Assembly: GCF_042186555.1 (NCBI RefSeq)
Contig: NC_133324.1
Location: forward strand, 129,071,655-129,135,654
Reading direction: 5' to 3'
Source: Aquarana catesbeiana
Lineage: Eukaryota; Chordata; Amphibia; Anura; Ranidae
Length of the DNA stretch: 64,000 nt
Position 1 is the first letter of the stretch. Each line of letters begins with the position of its first letter. Below, in pieces: positions 44,017 to 53,697 of the stretch. The translations under genes and the position numbers were made by a program. The notes under the pieces were generated by a model that searched no databases, had not been told where the DNA came from, and saw only the letters and a list, made by a program, of their open reading frames with translations.

Positions 44017-47000
44017 GCACATATAAACCAGTGGTGGCTGGTGCTCAAAATTTTTAGGGAGGCGCAAGCAAACCGAGAAAAAAAACATCAATTGCAGCCA
44101 CTGTGCCCATCAAACACCGCCACTGTGCCCATCAAATGCCGCCAGTGTGCCCATCAAATGCCGCCAGTGTGCCCATCGAAGTCTGCCACTGTGCCCATTG
44201 AAGTCTGCCACTGTGCCATCAGATGCCGCCACTGTGCCCATCAAATGCCGCCACTGTGCCCATCACATGCTGCCACTGTGCCCATTAAATGCTGCCAGTG
44301 TGCCATCAAATGCTGCCACTGTGCCCATTGAATGCTGCCACTCTGCCCATTAAATGTTGCCAGTGTGCCATCAAATGCTGCAACTGTGCCATCGAATGCT
44401 GCCACTGTGAATCCCCCCCCCCCGCCCGCTCGCTGTCTGCCCAGCACTTACCCTGTCTCGGTGGGGCAGCAGGTGACGGCCACGAGCGGGGTCCTCCATG
44501 CCTCTCCTGCCGTCCTCATCTCCCTTCCTCTCCTCCTGATAGGCATCCAATAGCCGTGCCTATCGTTTCAGCCAATTATGTGACGGGTAACAGACCCGAG
44601 CACCTGATTGGCGGAAAGGCGGTTCAGTGTTAGGAAAGTGAATATTAATTCGCTTTTCTAACACACCTGCGTGGACTGTGAGCGCCAAGAATGGTACCCG
44701 CAGTTTGGGGGCGGCGCATGTGCGCCCTTATGGAAGCACTGCCACTGATAAACACATGCACATACATGCACACACACATACATACAAGAACACTCACATA
44801 CATACATATGCATACATACATGCACACACACATATAAACACACATTATACAGTAGATAGATAGTCTTATAAAAAAAAACGGCAGACCTTTAACTTAGCTC
44901 TTCCTGCCGGGTACTGCACTGTAGGGGGAGACAAAGAGCACAGCACTGTGCTTTCACTTTGACAAGCTCCCTGCGCAGTCAGTGCCAATTACAATTCAGC
45001 TGACGACGGGGCGCTCGGTCACAGCTGCCCCTGCCATTCCTCCTATCGAAGAGTACAGGGGGCCCCCTGCAGCAAGGGGCCCAGTCGCCATGGCAATCTC
45101 AGCGACCCCTATAATTCTGCCACTGACTCCAGCTAACACTTTAAAAGAAGATACAGCAAATATTTTTTTTCCCTTTTGAGATAAAAGTTTTACATAAATA
45201 AAAGCTGATCATTGTGAGCAACCCTGTCAGCAGTAAATAGTTTGTCTCAACCTTCTAACTGCTATATCTGCAGGACAGCTTGTTCTGTTGAAAAACAACA
45301 GACTTACTGACCAGATCACCAGGTGAAAAAGGAAAGAAAGCCTAATAAAATAAATACAGCCATCACATCTATGAATTTGTAAGCTGCAATATAATAAATA
45401 CACTATATTACCAAAAGTACTGTGATGCTGGCTCATACGCACATGAACTTTAATGGCATCCCAGTCTTAGTCCGTAGGGTTCAATATTGAGTTGGCCCAC
45501 CCTTTGCAGCTACAACAGCTTCAACTCCTCTGGGAAGGCTGTCCACAAGGTTTAGAAGTGTGTCTATGGGAATGTTTGACCATATTTCCAGAAGCAGGCA
45601 CTGATGCGGATGAGAAGGTCTGGCTCACAGTCTCCGCTCTAATTCATCCCAAAGGTGTTCTATCGGGTTAAGGTCAGGACTCTGTGAAGGTCAGTCAAGT
45701 TCCTTCACGCCAAACTCGCTCATCCATGTCTTTATGGACCTTGCTTTGTGCACTGGACCAAATCATTTGGTGGAGGGGGGATTATGGTGTGGGGTTGTTT
45801 TTCAGGGGTTGGGCTTGGCCCCTTAGTTCCAGTGAAGGGAATTTTAAGGCGTCAGCATACCAAGACATTTTGTTCCAACATGACTGCGCATTAGTGCTCC
45901 AGACATCTTATATTGTCTTCTCTTAGGCAGAACTTTTACTTTTAAAATATTAAAATGTTGCATTGCTTCATTTTAAGAGATGGCCTCTGTGGCAGAATTA
46001 CTTGAAGATACAAACTGTAGTAACAGTCCCGTTTTTCTATCTCCAGTTTCCATGCAGAGTCCTGGAAGAAGGTATGGAATCGGGTATTTACAGTAAATAC
46101 CAAATTCATGTCACAATTAGTATGTTATTCTATTTGTAATAAGTAATAATGTTATAGAAGAGCTCTAACTTCAATTTTTGTTCAGTGTTCTGTCCCCCAA
46201 GTGACAAAGTACATGTAGCAATTTGTCCCATGTTCCTTTGTGCTTTATAAGCCTAATTACGAGGTCTGACATTGCTGTTGTCCGACAAATGGCACTTGAT
46301 AACCAGCATTTGTCTTGGCACTTGCCCAAGTCAATGGTAGCAAGAGGAATGCAGAAAGAAAGGGGACGTATCAGCCTCCCACCCCTCTGTATTCCCCTCC
46401 CCGCACTTGTCTAGGGAAGGTGCTTAAACCTGAAACAAGCACTGGTCGTCAAACAATCCTCTCCTTGAAAGCTACATTGTGGGGCGGCTGCAGCAGAAGA
46501 GGGAGGGGGCCCTATTCGACCTCGCAGCAAGGCCTGGCTTAGAAAGCAGATAGGGACAGGGCTCTTTTTCAGCAGGAACGAATGGGAACGCAGTTCCAGC
46601 ACCTCCAGCACTGAATGTATATAATGCCAAAGGGTGTTGGGGTGTGCTGGAAGGTCTATTGATGCTGGCTGCTGAGGGATCTATTGCTGCTGGGGAGGTC
46701 TGTTGCTGCTGGTGGGGGGATCTTTTACTATTATTGCTGGGGGGATATATTGTTGATGGGAGAGATCTACTGTTGAGGGAGGGGGTCTATTGTTGGCTGC
46801 TGGGGGGTCTATTAATGTTGGCTACTGGGAGATCTAGTGTTGCTGGTGGGGGTCTATTATTGCTGAGGTGGTTCTATTATTGCTGAGGTGCATCTATCGT
46901 TGCTGGGGAATATATAGTTGATCAGGGGGATCTATTGTTGCTAAGGGGGTCTGTTGTTGTTGGGGGGGTGTTGTTTCTGGCTGCAGGGGACCTATTTTAC

Positions 47001-50000
47001 TGCTTTTCATAAGCAAATTCCATACAAACTAATTAGCATAAAAAAAATGAACGTTCTGTATTCTCCAAAAGGGGCAGTGCAGGGGGGGTGGGTAGGGGGT
47101 GGAACCAAGGGACAGAGCTTGGAGGTGGGAAGGGGGTGAAGACAAGTTGACTCGGAAGAGGGGTGACCGGTGCGTCGCTGCAGGGCTTTGTTGTAAGGTA
47201 AGTATTTCATAATGTGCTAGTATGCAATGCATACTAGCACATTATGCTATTGTCTTGCAGATTTATTTTTTTTTTGCGGTTTATTACCAATTTAATAGTC
47301 CGTTGGAATGAATGGTGTCAGGTTTCCACTCGGGAAAAAAATGTTTTATTGGAAAAAGGCATATATGGGATAAGTGTCTGATCGTTTCTTAGCCTGAGGG
47401 TGTGTTTAGGTTGAAGTAGGGTTGTGTTTTGCTTAATTTAGTAGTTTACGGATAATACAATTATGTTTCTTTTGTATATAATTCTCTTTATGTTAATTTA
47501 AAAAAAAGACATTTTCTTTTCTGTTATTTGCCGATGTAAGCTTGTTTGTTTTTGTTTATTTATGTATATATTCATTTTTATTTATTTTTTGTATATGTGT
47601 AAATATGTTTTTAATGTTTTATGTATTATGTTGTATGTTTGTAAGATTTTTAATGAACAAAAATTTACATAGTGGCAGCAACATTTTTTTGCAGGGAAAA
47701 AAATCAATGGTATGCATGTAAAGAGGAACAGAGATGATAGGATGATAGGTGTAATTCTGTAGTTCAGCAGACAGCGCTGACGCCATTGTTTGGCACTGTG
47801 TGGTCTGTTGCTGCTGGTGGGGGGATCTTTTACTATTATTGCTGGGGGGATATATTGTTGATGGGAGAGATCTACTGTTGAGGGAGGGGGTCTATTGTTG
47901 GCTGCTGGGGGGTCTATTAATGCTGGCTACTGGGAGATCTAGTGTTGCTGGTGGGGGTCTATTATTGCTGAAGTGGTTCTATTATTGCTGAGGTGCATCT
48001 ATCGTTGCTGGGGAATATATAGTTGATCAGGGGGATCTATTGTTCCTGAGGGGGTCTGTTGTTGTTGGGGGGGGTTGTTTCTGGCTGCAGGGGACCTACT
48101 GCTTTTCATAAGCAAATTCCATACAAACTAATTAGCATAAAAAAATGAACGTTCTGTATTCTTCAAAAGGGGCAGTGCAGGGGGGTGGGTAGGAAGTGGA
48201 ACCAAGGGACAGAGCTTGGAGGTGGGAAGGGGGTGAAGACAAGATGACTCGGAAGGGGGGGAGTACCTGCACCGATTCTCTAAGAAAAAAAGCCCCGGAT
48301 AGGAACAAAGTGTACATAGGGGGACAGAACACTGAAAAAATGTGAGAGTTTTTCTTTAAGCTAATCACTAAGTCATTATACATTGATATTATTCTTATTT
48401 GCTATCCAATCAGGGTTTTTTTTTTTTTGCATTGTTTTTCTTATACATAGATTCACACAGGATTGCAGCATGAGATCATTTGGCCCTGTCAGCCCCATTG
48501 CCTACCTCTGGATGAGAAGCTTCTACCCGAGCTACTGAAAGACGCTGGCTATGTCACACACATGGTGGGAAAATGGCACCTCGGCATGTATAAGAAAGAC
48601 TGTCTGCCAACCCGAAGAGGATTTGACACTTACTTTGGTGAGATGATGATATTTAATTATTTATCAATAGATTTCTGTTTGAAATATGGCTTGAAGGACT
48701 ACATTCTCAATAAGGACCCTTTCATGTGGACGGCGTCCATGCCAATCAGCAGGTGATCTGTGAACATACAGTGCCTTGAAAAACTATTCACACCCCTTGA
48801 CATTTTCCACATTTTGTCATGTTACAACCAAAAACATAAATGTATTTTATTGGGATTTTATGTGATAGACCAACACAAAGTGGCACATAATTGTGAAGTG
48901 GAAGATAAATGGTTTTTAATTTTTTTTACAAATAAAAATATGAAAGGTATGACATGCATTTGTATTCAGCCCCCCTGAGTCAATACTTTGTAGAACCACC
49001 TTTCACTGCAATTACAGCTGTAAGTCTTTTTGGGAATGTCTCTACCAGCTTTGCACATCTAGAGAGTGACATTGTTGCCCATTCTTCTTTGCAAAATACT
49101 TTTTCAAGGCCCCGATGAATGTTAGCTGAACAGAACAGAAATGTGTGTGTTCAGTTTTTTCCCTCACAGACCCATGTTAGGTCTATGGGCAGGCAGGTGT
49201 AAATGGATGTGCACCTGTTTACATCATTTAACTGCCGATCAAACGTGTTTTTGTCCAAAAAAAAAAAAAAACGTGCGTCCATTTACATTGGCCTACCCAC
49301 AGACTAACATCGATCTTCTGTTCAGATCCATGAATAAAGTTCCTTTAAGATGAAGACAGGGCTACCATATTAACACAAATTTATTTACTGTATTGCTTGT
49401 GATTGAGTGCTCATGTGCATGAAGCGTCAGTCCAAATAATGAAACATGCGTTGTGCCTGATCAAAGTGAGTTTTTTCCCTCTGTGTCTTTAAGAAAAACC
49501 ACTCACACCACACTCGCCAAACAATTTTGGCTTCTAAATTAAAAGAAGTCAAATAGCGCTTTTTCTTCGGTGTGTCAGTGCACACTGCTGACTCCAGCCC
49601 TCCTTTGGTCCTTCTCCAGACCCTGCACTCCCAGCTTCTTTCTGGCAGCAGCACAAGGGGAGTGCACTGTGATGTAAGGGAGGGTGGGGGACTCTTGACT
49701 TCTAATGGTTGGGGGGGCTCTTGACGTCTGATGTAAGTGAGTGTGGGGTGCTCTGTACATCTATTCTTATGCAGCGTACACACGGACTGGTCCAACGGAC
49801 CAAATCCGGCGGACAATCCGACCATGTGTGGGCTGCATCGGACTTGCTACGGACCGTTTCGGTCGGAAATCGACGGACTTTAGATTTGAAACCTGCTTCA
49901 AATCTTTACGTCGTAACTCCACCGGACTCAGTTCCTAACGGAAAGCCCGTTCGTCTGTATGCTGGCCGGACGGACCAGATACGACGCGAGGGCAGGGTAC

Positions 50001-53000
50001 TACATCTCTCGCTCGCTGCAATAGGAAAAACAAATTTTCCTATTGCGGCGAGCGCGAGGGGGAGGCAACGATGTCCCTTGGGTCTGGTATGGATTTTAAG
50101 GGGAACCCCCTACGCCGAAAAAACGGCTTGGGGGTCCCCCAAAATCCATACCAGACCCTTATCTGAGCATGCAGCCCGGCCGTTAAAGAAAGGGGGTGGG
50201 GACGAGCGAGAGCCCCCTCTCCTGAACCGTACCAGGCCGCATGCCCTCAACATGGGGGGGTGGGTGCTTTGGGGGAGGGGGAGCACCCTGCGGCCCCCCC
50301 TCCTCCAAAGCACCTTGTCCCCATGTTGATGAGGACAAGGGCCTCTTCCCCAGCATGCCCTGGTACTGTGACATCATAAGGGGGCGGGGTCACCGCCTAT
50401 ATAAGCCATTGCGGAGCGCTCACACAGCATTACAGCAGGAGAGAGCATCATGTCAACATCAGAAGAAGAGAAGAGGGAAGAAGACGACGCAGAAGTCCGG
50501 GCCACCGCTAGCAAAAGAGCGGCAGAAGATAGCGGAGGAGCCGGCAGAAGAACCGGACACCGGGAGAAGAGGCCGGAGAGCAGGAGAAGAACAGGACACC
50601 GGGAGAAGAGGCCGGAGAAAGCGGCGAAGTCGGAAGAAGACCCCCGAAGTCGGAAGAAGAGCCCCGAAGTCAGAAGAAGCTGTCTAATAAATTACTTTAA
50701 AAACCTGTGTAGTGTGTTTTTTTATTGACACTTTTTCCCTAGGTGAATGGGTAGGGGTACGATGTACCCCATACTCATTCACATAGGGTGGGGGGCCGGG
50801 ATCTGGGGGCCCCCCTATTAAAGGGGGCTCCCGGATTCCGATAAGCCCCCCACCCGCAGACCCCGACAACCAACGGCCAGGGTTGTCGGGAAGAGGCCCT
50901 TGTCCTCATCAACATGGGGACAAGGTGCTTTGGGGTGGGGGGGCGCAGGGCATGCGGCCTGGTACGGTTCAGGAGGGGGGGGCGCTCGCTCGTGCCCACC
51001 CCCTTTCCTGACCGGCCGGGCTGCGTGCTCGGATAAGGGTCTGGTATGGATTTTGGGGGCCCCCCACGCCTTTTTCTCGGCGTAGGGGGTTCCCCTTAAA
51101 ATCCATACCAGACCTAAGGGCCTGGTATGCCCCACGACGGGGCTCACAAGGTGTCAATCTCACCGATAAAAGCGGCAAGATTGACTTCCTTTTCTAGTCC
51201 CGTCGTACCCGAGTCACGTTCAAAATGAACGGACTTGTTCGTGTGTGGGCAAGTCCGTTCATTTGGAAAGTCCGTCGTAACTCCGTCAGGAAGACCGGTG
51301 GACATAGTCTGCCGGAAAGTCCGGTCGTGTGTAGGCAAGTCCGTTCGTAAAAAAAAGTCTGTCGGAAGTCTGTCAAAAGTCCGTCGGAAAGTCCGTCGGA
51401 CCAGTCCGGTTGGAAAGTTCGCCCGTGTGTACGCCCCATCACACAAACACCCGGCCCTTTGAGGGCAACCATATTGCTGATGCGGCCCACAATGAAATTG
51501 AGTTTGACACCCCCTGATCTAGACCATGTCCCAGCATTCCTGTTTTTCTTTTATCTTGTTTTTGTAGTAAGAAAACCCTTTCTTAACTCTCTGTGACATC
51601 ATCACCAGCCTTGTACAATTCTTCCATGCACTGCTGCTCAGTTCTTAAGGACATTGGTACACCCCCTTTCAAGAGTCCTTTCCCTAAACACAGTAAGAAA
51701 GTACACAGTGGCACAGTGTTTCTTGCTTCAGTGCCTCTTCAGTGTAGAAGTCTATAGGTTGGTGGCTGGGGCTCTGGGTATCCCTTTCCTTTTCCACTTG
51801 AGTCATGCGGAGTGGTCATACGGTCAATTTTTCTAGTTAGCTTAAAGCGGTTGTATACCCCGATTGGTGATTTTTACGTACAGCCTATAAAAAGGCTTAT
51901 CTGTAATAAGGCTTATCTGTAGGTAAAAATAATATCTCCTAAACCTGCACGGTTTAGGAGATATTGACCATTCATGCAGCCGCTCTGCAGGTCCGGCGTG
52001 TCCTGCCGGAGGGGAGGGCATGCGTGGGAGTGACGTTCTCGTGGCTCCGTCTGCTCACAGTGCCGGAGCCAGCGATCCCAGAAGAAACGCAAGGGAACAT
52101 GTCAGCTCCCTCAGCGGTGACCTGTGCGTCTCTGCAGGGCTTCGTTGTAAAGTAAGTATTTCATAATGTGCTAGTATGCGATGCATACTAGCACATTATG
52201 CTATTGTCTTGCAGATTTTTTTTTTTTTTTGCGGTTTATTACCAATTTAATAGTCCGTTGGAATGAATGGTGTCAGGTTTCCACTCGGGAAAAAAGTTTT
52301 TTTTGGAAAAAGGCTGCATATATGGGTTAAGTGTCTGATCGTTTCTTAGCCTGAGGGTGTAATTAGGTTGAAGTAGGGTTGTGTTTTGCTTAATTTAGTA
52401 GTTTACGGATAATAAAATTATGTTTCTTTTGTATATAATTCTCTTTATGTTAATTTAAAAAAAAAAAAAGACATTTTCTTTTCTGTTATTTGCGGATGTA
52501 AGCTTGTTTGTTTTTGTTTATTTATATATATATTCATTTTTATTTATTTTTTGCATATATTTAAATATGTTTTTAATGTTTTATGTATTATGTTGTATGT
52601 TTGTAAGATTTTTAATAAACAAAAATTTACATAGTGGCAGCAATGTTGTTTTGCAGGGAAATCAATGGTATGCATGTAAAGAGGAACAGAGATGATAGGA
52701 TGATAGGTGTAATTCTGTAGTTCAGCAGACAGCGCTGACGCCATTGTTTGGGATTTGGTACTGTGTCGTCGGTTCAGGAAATTAGCCACACTCTGGATTT
52801 CTGGCAGACCAACGTGGGTTTATTTTAAACTCAATGTGAAAAGTTATTCTGACCTAATATGGGGAACTGACTGTGCCAATAAAGCTACATTCGCATTGGC
52901 GTTTCGCCCTGGTGTGGATGGCAGTGGCAGGATTCCTGCACCTGCACTTTGTATGTGTCCAGCAGCAATCACTGCAGGTAATCACTTACCGTGCCTTGAT

Positions 53001-53548
53001 AGCTGCGGCCGCTGGCGACTTGTCATCAAAGTGTATGGGATCGGTGGCCGCAGCTAGCTGCTGACAAGTGGCAAAAACAGCAGCAGGAATCAGCAGTTTC
53101 CTAGTGTTTTAATTCACACCGGGGCTAGTCACAATTGCATATGTAGCCTAACCTTCTGAAAACACGCCGAGTTATAGTTATCAGTGTTTTCACCCAAGAA
53201 TTACCAATTTTCTCCATGAATCTTATTTGAAATTGGGTAAATCTTAGGTGAAAGTTTTGTGAAACTTAGGTGAAAGCACAGATCAACTGACCACATAGGA
53301 GTTAAGTAACTGCTAGAGTTTTGTTTTTTATGTATTGCATCTTGTTCTGTATTCCAGGATATCTTCTTGGCAGTGAAGATTATTACAGCCATGAGAGATG
53401 CTATGAAATTATTGCTCTGAACAAAACCATGTGTGCTCTTGACTTTCGAGATGGAGAAGCACCAGCCAAAGGGTATGACAAGAAATACTCCACTCACCTA
53501 TTTACAGAGAGAGCTGTGGATCTCATCACTAATCACAAGTCTGAGAAG
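39239..53548 (+). CDS. ARSB: Arylsulfatase B (N-acetylgalactosamine-4-sulfatase): first three coding exons (gene-level entry)
   Basis: This lysosomal sulfatase removes the 4-sulfate from N-acetylgalactosamine residues of dermatan and chondroitin sulfate. Coding parts 39239-39490, 48451-48637 and 53358-53548 join to 210 codons with no stop, of a protein usually near 530 residues; the remaining exons lie past 64000. Residues 1 to about 22 form a signal peptide. LADDLGWNDVGFHG carries the metal-binding Asp pair D33-D34. LCTPSRSQLMSGRYQ carries C71 in the CxPSR sulfatase motif, the Cys converted to formylglycine, with R75. GKWHLG supplies K125 and H127. N168 in NKT is a glycosylation sequon. Numbering runs 20 behind human ARSB because the leader is shorter. 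Other arylsulfatases share CxPSR, but IIWPCQP, GYLLGSEDYYSHERC and CALDFRDGE point to ARSB rather than ARSI or ARSJ. Exon 1 is GC-rich and probably sits in a CpG-rich promoter. Confidence 0.95.
39517..39642. mobile_element. MITE fragment at the start of ARSB intron 1
   Basis: GGTTTACTAAGACTGAGCAC, then GGTAACCAACCAGCTTCTAG and AGCTAGAAGCTGATTGG: a frog-type MITE with the GGTTTACTAA end; the right end is lost. Confidence 0.5.
40092..40850. mobile_element. Harbinger-like MITE plus a second divergent copy
   Basis: GGCTCCATGCACACTGG (40092 on) pairs with CCAGTGTGCATGGAGCC (ending 40480), flanked by TTA and TAA. A second unit follows to about 40850 and ends CAGTGTGCATGGAGCC again, so two related elements lie back to back. 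Confidence 0.75.
40884..40945. repeat. Poly-A and (TA)n microsatellite
   Basis: An A run at 40884-40899 is followed by alternating TA with GATA and CTA interruptions to 40945. Confidence 0.9.
41049..42328. mobile_element. TTAA-target element, middle of the nest
   Basis: CCCCTTTGTGCC at the left and GGTGCCAAGGAG at the right are inverted repeats, with TTAA at 41045-41048 and 42329-42332. No transposase seen. Confidence 0.7.
41495..41861. mobile_element. Harbinger-like MITE, innermost of the nest
   Basis: GACCCCTTAGACACACT at the left pairs with AGTGTGAAAGGGGTC at the right. Flanks are TAA and TAG. Confidence 0.7.
42616..42926. mobile_element. MITE with AAAGCAGAG/GGCTTT ends
   Basis: TTAAAGCAGAGTTCCAC opens and GTGGCTCGGCTTTAA closes it. 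GC-rich interior. Confidence 0.55.
43955..44014. repeat. (TA)n microsatellite
   Basis: About 28 TA units preceded by CA-rich sequence. Confidence 0.95.
44030..44748. mobile_element. hAT-type element nested in the 43325-45125 element, with a tandem array
   Basis: CAGTGGTGGCTGGTGC opens and GAAGCACTGCCACTG closes it; ATAAAC follows on one side and precedes on the other. At 44095-44410 a unit of about 23 bases (GCCACTGTGCCCATCAAATG) is repeated about 14 times. 63130-63690 is related (shared GTGCGCCC and GCCACTGAT end). Confidence 0.65.
45399..45910. mobile_element. Tc1-like element (family C), truncated
   Basis: The left end TACACTATATTACCAAAAG and GGCATCCCAGTCTTAGTCCG are followed by a piece of transposase reading GLGLAPLVPVKGILRR and HDCA on the + strand. 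The same family recurs at 56030-57144. Confidence 0.75.
45911..46556. other. ARSB intron 1; nothing certain
   Basis: No reading frame of note and no clear repeat boundary until the hAT target duplication at 46549-46556. Confidence 0.4.
46690..46960. repeat. G/T-rich imperfect tandem repeats
   Basis: Variants of GGTCTATTATTGCTGAGGTG and GGGGGATCTATTGTTG recur; the same array reappears at 47810-48080. Confidence 0.75.
47190..47800. repeat. Dispersed 600-bp segment, copy 1
   Basis: From CTGCAGGGCTTTGTTGTAAG through a palindrome (CTAGTATGCAATGCATACTAG) to GCTGACGCCATTGTTTGG it matches 52130-52750 almost base for base. The internal ATTTTTAATGAACAAAAAT stretch suggests an LINE or retroposon 3' end, but I cannot name it. 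Confidence 0.8.
48451..48637 (+). CDS. ARSB: ARSB coding exon 2
   Basis: Acceptor CTTATACATAG ends at 48450; the donor GTGAGA starts at 48638. It reads IHTGLQHEIIWPCQPHC, then LPLDEKLLPELLKDAGY, THMVGKWHLGMYKKDCLP and TRRGFDTYFG. It leaves in phase 1. A hAT-type insertion ends only about 150 bases upstream (48297) and a Tc1 end begins about 130 bases downstream (48769). Confidence 0.95.
48769..49108. mobile_element. Left end of a Tc1-like element (family B)
   Basis: CAGTGCCTTGAAAAACTATT, then CATGTTACAACCAAAAAC and TCAATACTTTGTAGAACCAC: inverted terminus and the 3' coding end read in reverse. It begins about 130 bases after ARSB exon 2. Confidence 0.8.
49109..49769. other. ARSB intron 2 unassigned stretch
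   Basis: A MITE-like piece at 49120-49330 (GACCCATGTTAGGTCTATGG / CTACCCACAGACTAACATCG, inverted). The rest is unassigned. Confidence 0.35.
50369..50405 (+). promoter_or_regulatory. Core-promoter-like cluster: CRE-like site, GC box, TATA box
   Basis: TGACATCA at 50369-50376 (one base from the CRE TGACGTCA, the change expected from CpG decay), GGGGCGGGG at 50381-50389 and TATATAAG at 50398-50405. A transcription start near 50428-50432 is predicted from the TATA position. Confidence 0.5.
50450..50728 (+). CDS. Small Arg/Lys/Glu-rich reading frame inside the foldback element (92 codons)
   Basis: The first ATG after the TATA box (purine at -3) opens MSTSEEEKREEDDAEVRAT, continuing with repeats of RRTGHREKRPE (twice) and SRKKSPEVR. 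I do not recognise the protein; composition is strongly charged, with basic clusters such as a nuclear or nucleic-acid-binding tail might have. A neighbouring frame is also open over the same bases (repeating DTGRRGRR) and stops at 50685-50687, right at the poly(A) signal, so the real frame is unclear. The stop of the ATG frame lies about 35 bases past the AATAAA, which argues for a frameshift in this copy or against coding. Imperfect tandem repeats of about 42 and 18 bases underlie the peptide repeats. It may simply be repeat DNA. Confidence 0.25.
   Translation: MSTSEEEKREEDDAEVRATASKRAAEDSGGAGRRTGHREKRPESRRRTGHREKRPEKAAKSEEDPRSRKKSPEVRRSCLINYFKNLCSVFFY
50686..50691 (+). terminator. Poly(A) signal of the cassette
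   Basis: AATAAA, followed by CTGTGTAGTGTGTTTTTTTA about 15-30 bases later, a typical downstream G/T-T element. Confidence 0.45.
51439..52129. other. ARSB intron 2, MITE fragment
   Basis: 51845-52130 opens AAAGCGGTTGTATACCCC, a common MITE-like start, and contains the palindrome ATATCTCCTAAACCTGCACG with GGTTTAGGAGATAT. The rest is unassigned. Confidence 0.4.
52130..52762. repeat. Dispersed 600-bp segment, copy 2
   Basis: Near-identical to 47190-47800, including the CTAGTATGCGATGCATACTAG palindrome with one changed base. Confidence 0.8.
52763..53357 (+). other. ARSB intron 2, 3' part
   Basis: 52890-53130 looks like a decayed MITE (TTCGCATTGGCGTTTCGC, TTTAATTCACACCGGGGC). Then ordinary intron to the exon 3 acceptor. 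Confidence 0.4.
53358..53548 (+). CDS. ARSB: ARSB coding exon 3
   Basis: Acceptor TGTATTCCAG ends at 53357; the donor GTGTGT starts at 53549. It reads GYLLGSEDYYSHERCYE, then IIALNKTMCALDFRDGEA, KKYSTHLFTERAVDLITNH and KSEK, ending in phase 0. It contains the N-K-T glycosylation sequon. Confidence 0.95.
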
Positions 53549-53697
53549 GTGTGTATAACTGTCATTTTCTAAAAAAATGACGCCAAAGGATAGTCACACC
53601 AACTATTGATTTGATTTTTCTTCTGTTCATTCACTTTGCATTTTGTAATTGATAAAGATAAACAATTAAAAGCAATTCTTTACACTTGCCCAACTCT

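Larger units (their letters stand above)
43325..45125. mobile_element. hAT element with perfect 8-bp target duplication and nested repeats
   Basis: CAGTGGCGTAACTAGAA at the left and TATAATTCTGCCACTG at the right are inverted termini. ACTCCAGC flanks it exactly on both sides (43317-43324 and 45126-45133). It contains a further hAT-type element (44030-44748) and microsatellites. Another copy of its left end starts at 63824. Confidence 0.85.
46557..48297. mobile_element. 1741-bp hAT element with an internally duplicated segment
   Basis: CAGGGCTCTTTTTCAGC at the left pairs with TAAGAAAAAAAGCCCCG at the right. Flanks GATAGGGA (46549-46556) and GATAGGAA (48298-48305) match seven of eight. Inside, a segment of about 460 bases (46700-47155) recurs at 47803-48258, flanking a 600-base spacer. 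It ends about 150 bases before ARSB exon 2. Confidence 0.8.
49770..51438 (+). mobile_element. 1.67-kb Harbinger-like foldback element carrying a promoter-ORF-poly(A) cassette
   Basis: TGCAGCGTACACACGGAC at the left pairs with CCCGTGTGTACGCCCCA at the right; flanks are TTA and TCA. Long imperfect inverted arms (about 50060-50350 against 50880-51115, sharing AAGGGGAACCCCCTACGCCG and CTTGTCCCCATGTTGATGAG) surround a central segment with promoter elements and a coding-like stretch. Its termini are those of the short MITEs at 15404, 34849 and 53963. No transposase. Confidence 0.75.

Noticed and set aside
43870..44860. Short frames rich in Tyr, Ile, Cys and Val
   Set aside because: Translations of TA and CA microsatellites.
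48638..48756. ARSB exon 2 reading on to about 48756
   Set aside because: The frame stays open by chance past the GTGAGA donor; the conserved sequence stops at FDTYFG and resumes exactly at 53358.
49709..50329. 206-codon frame across the left half of the foldback element
   Set aside because: It crosses the terminal repeat and the arm with no coding signature; GC-rich sequence lacks stops by chance.
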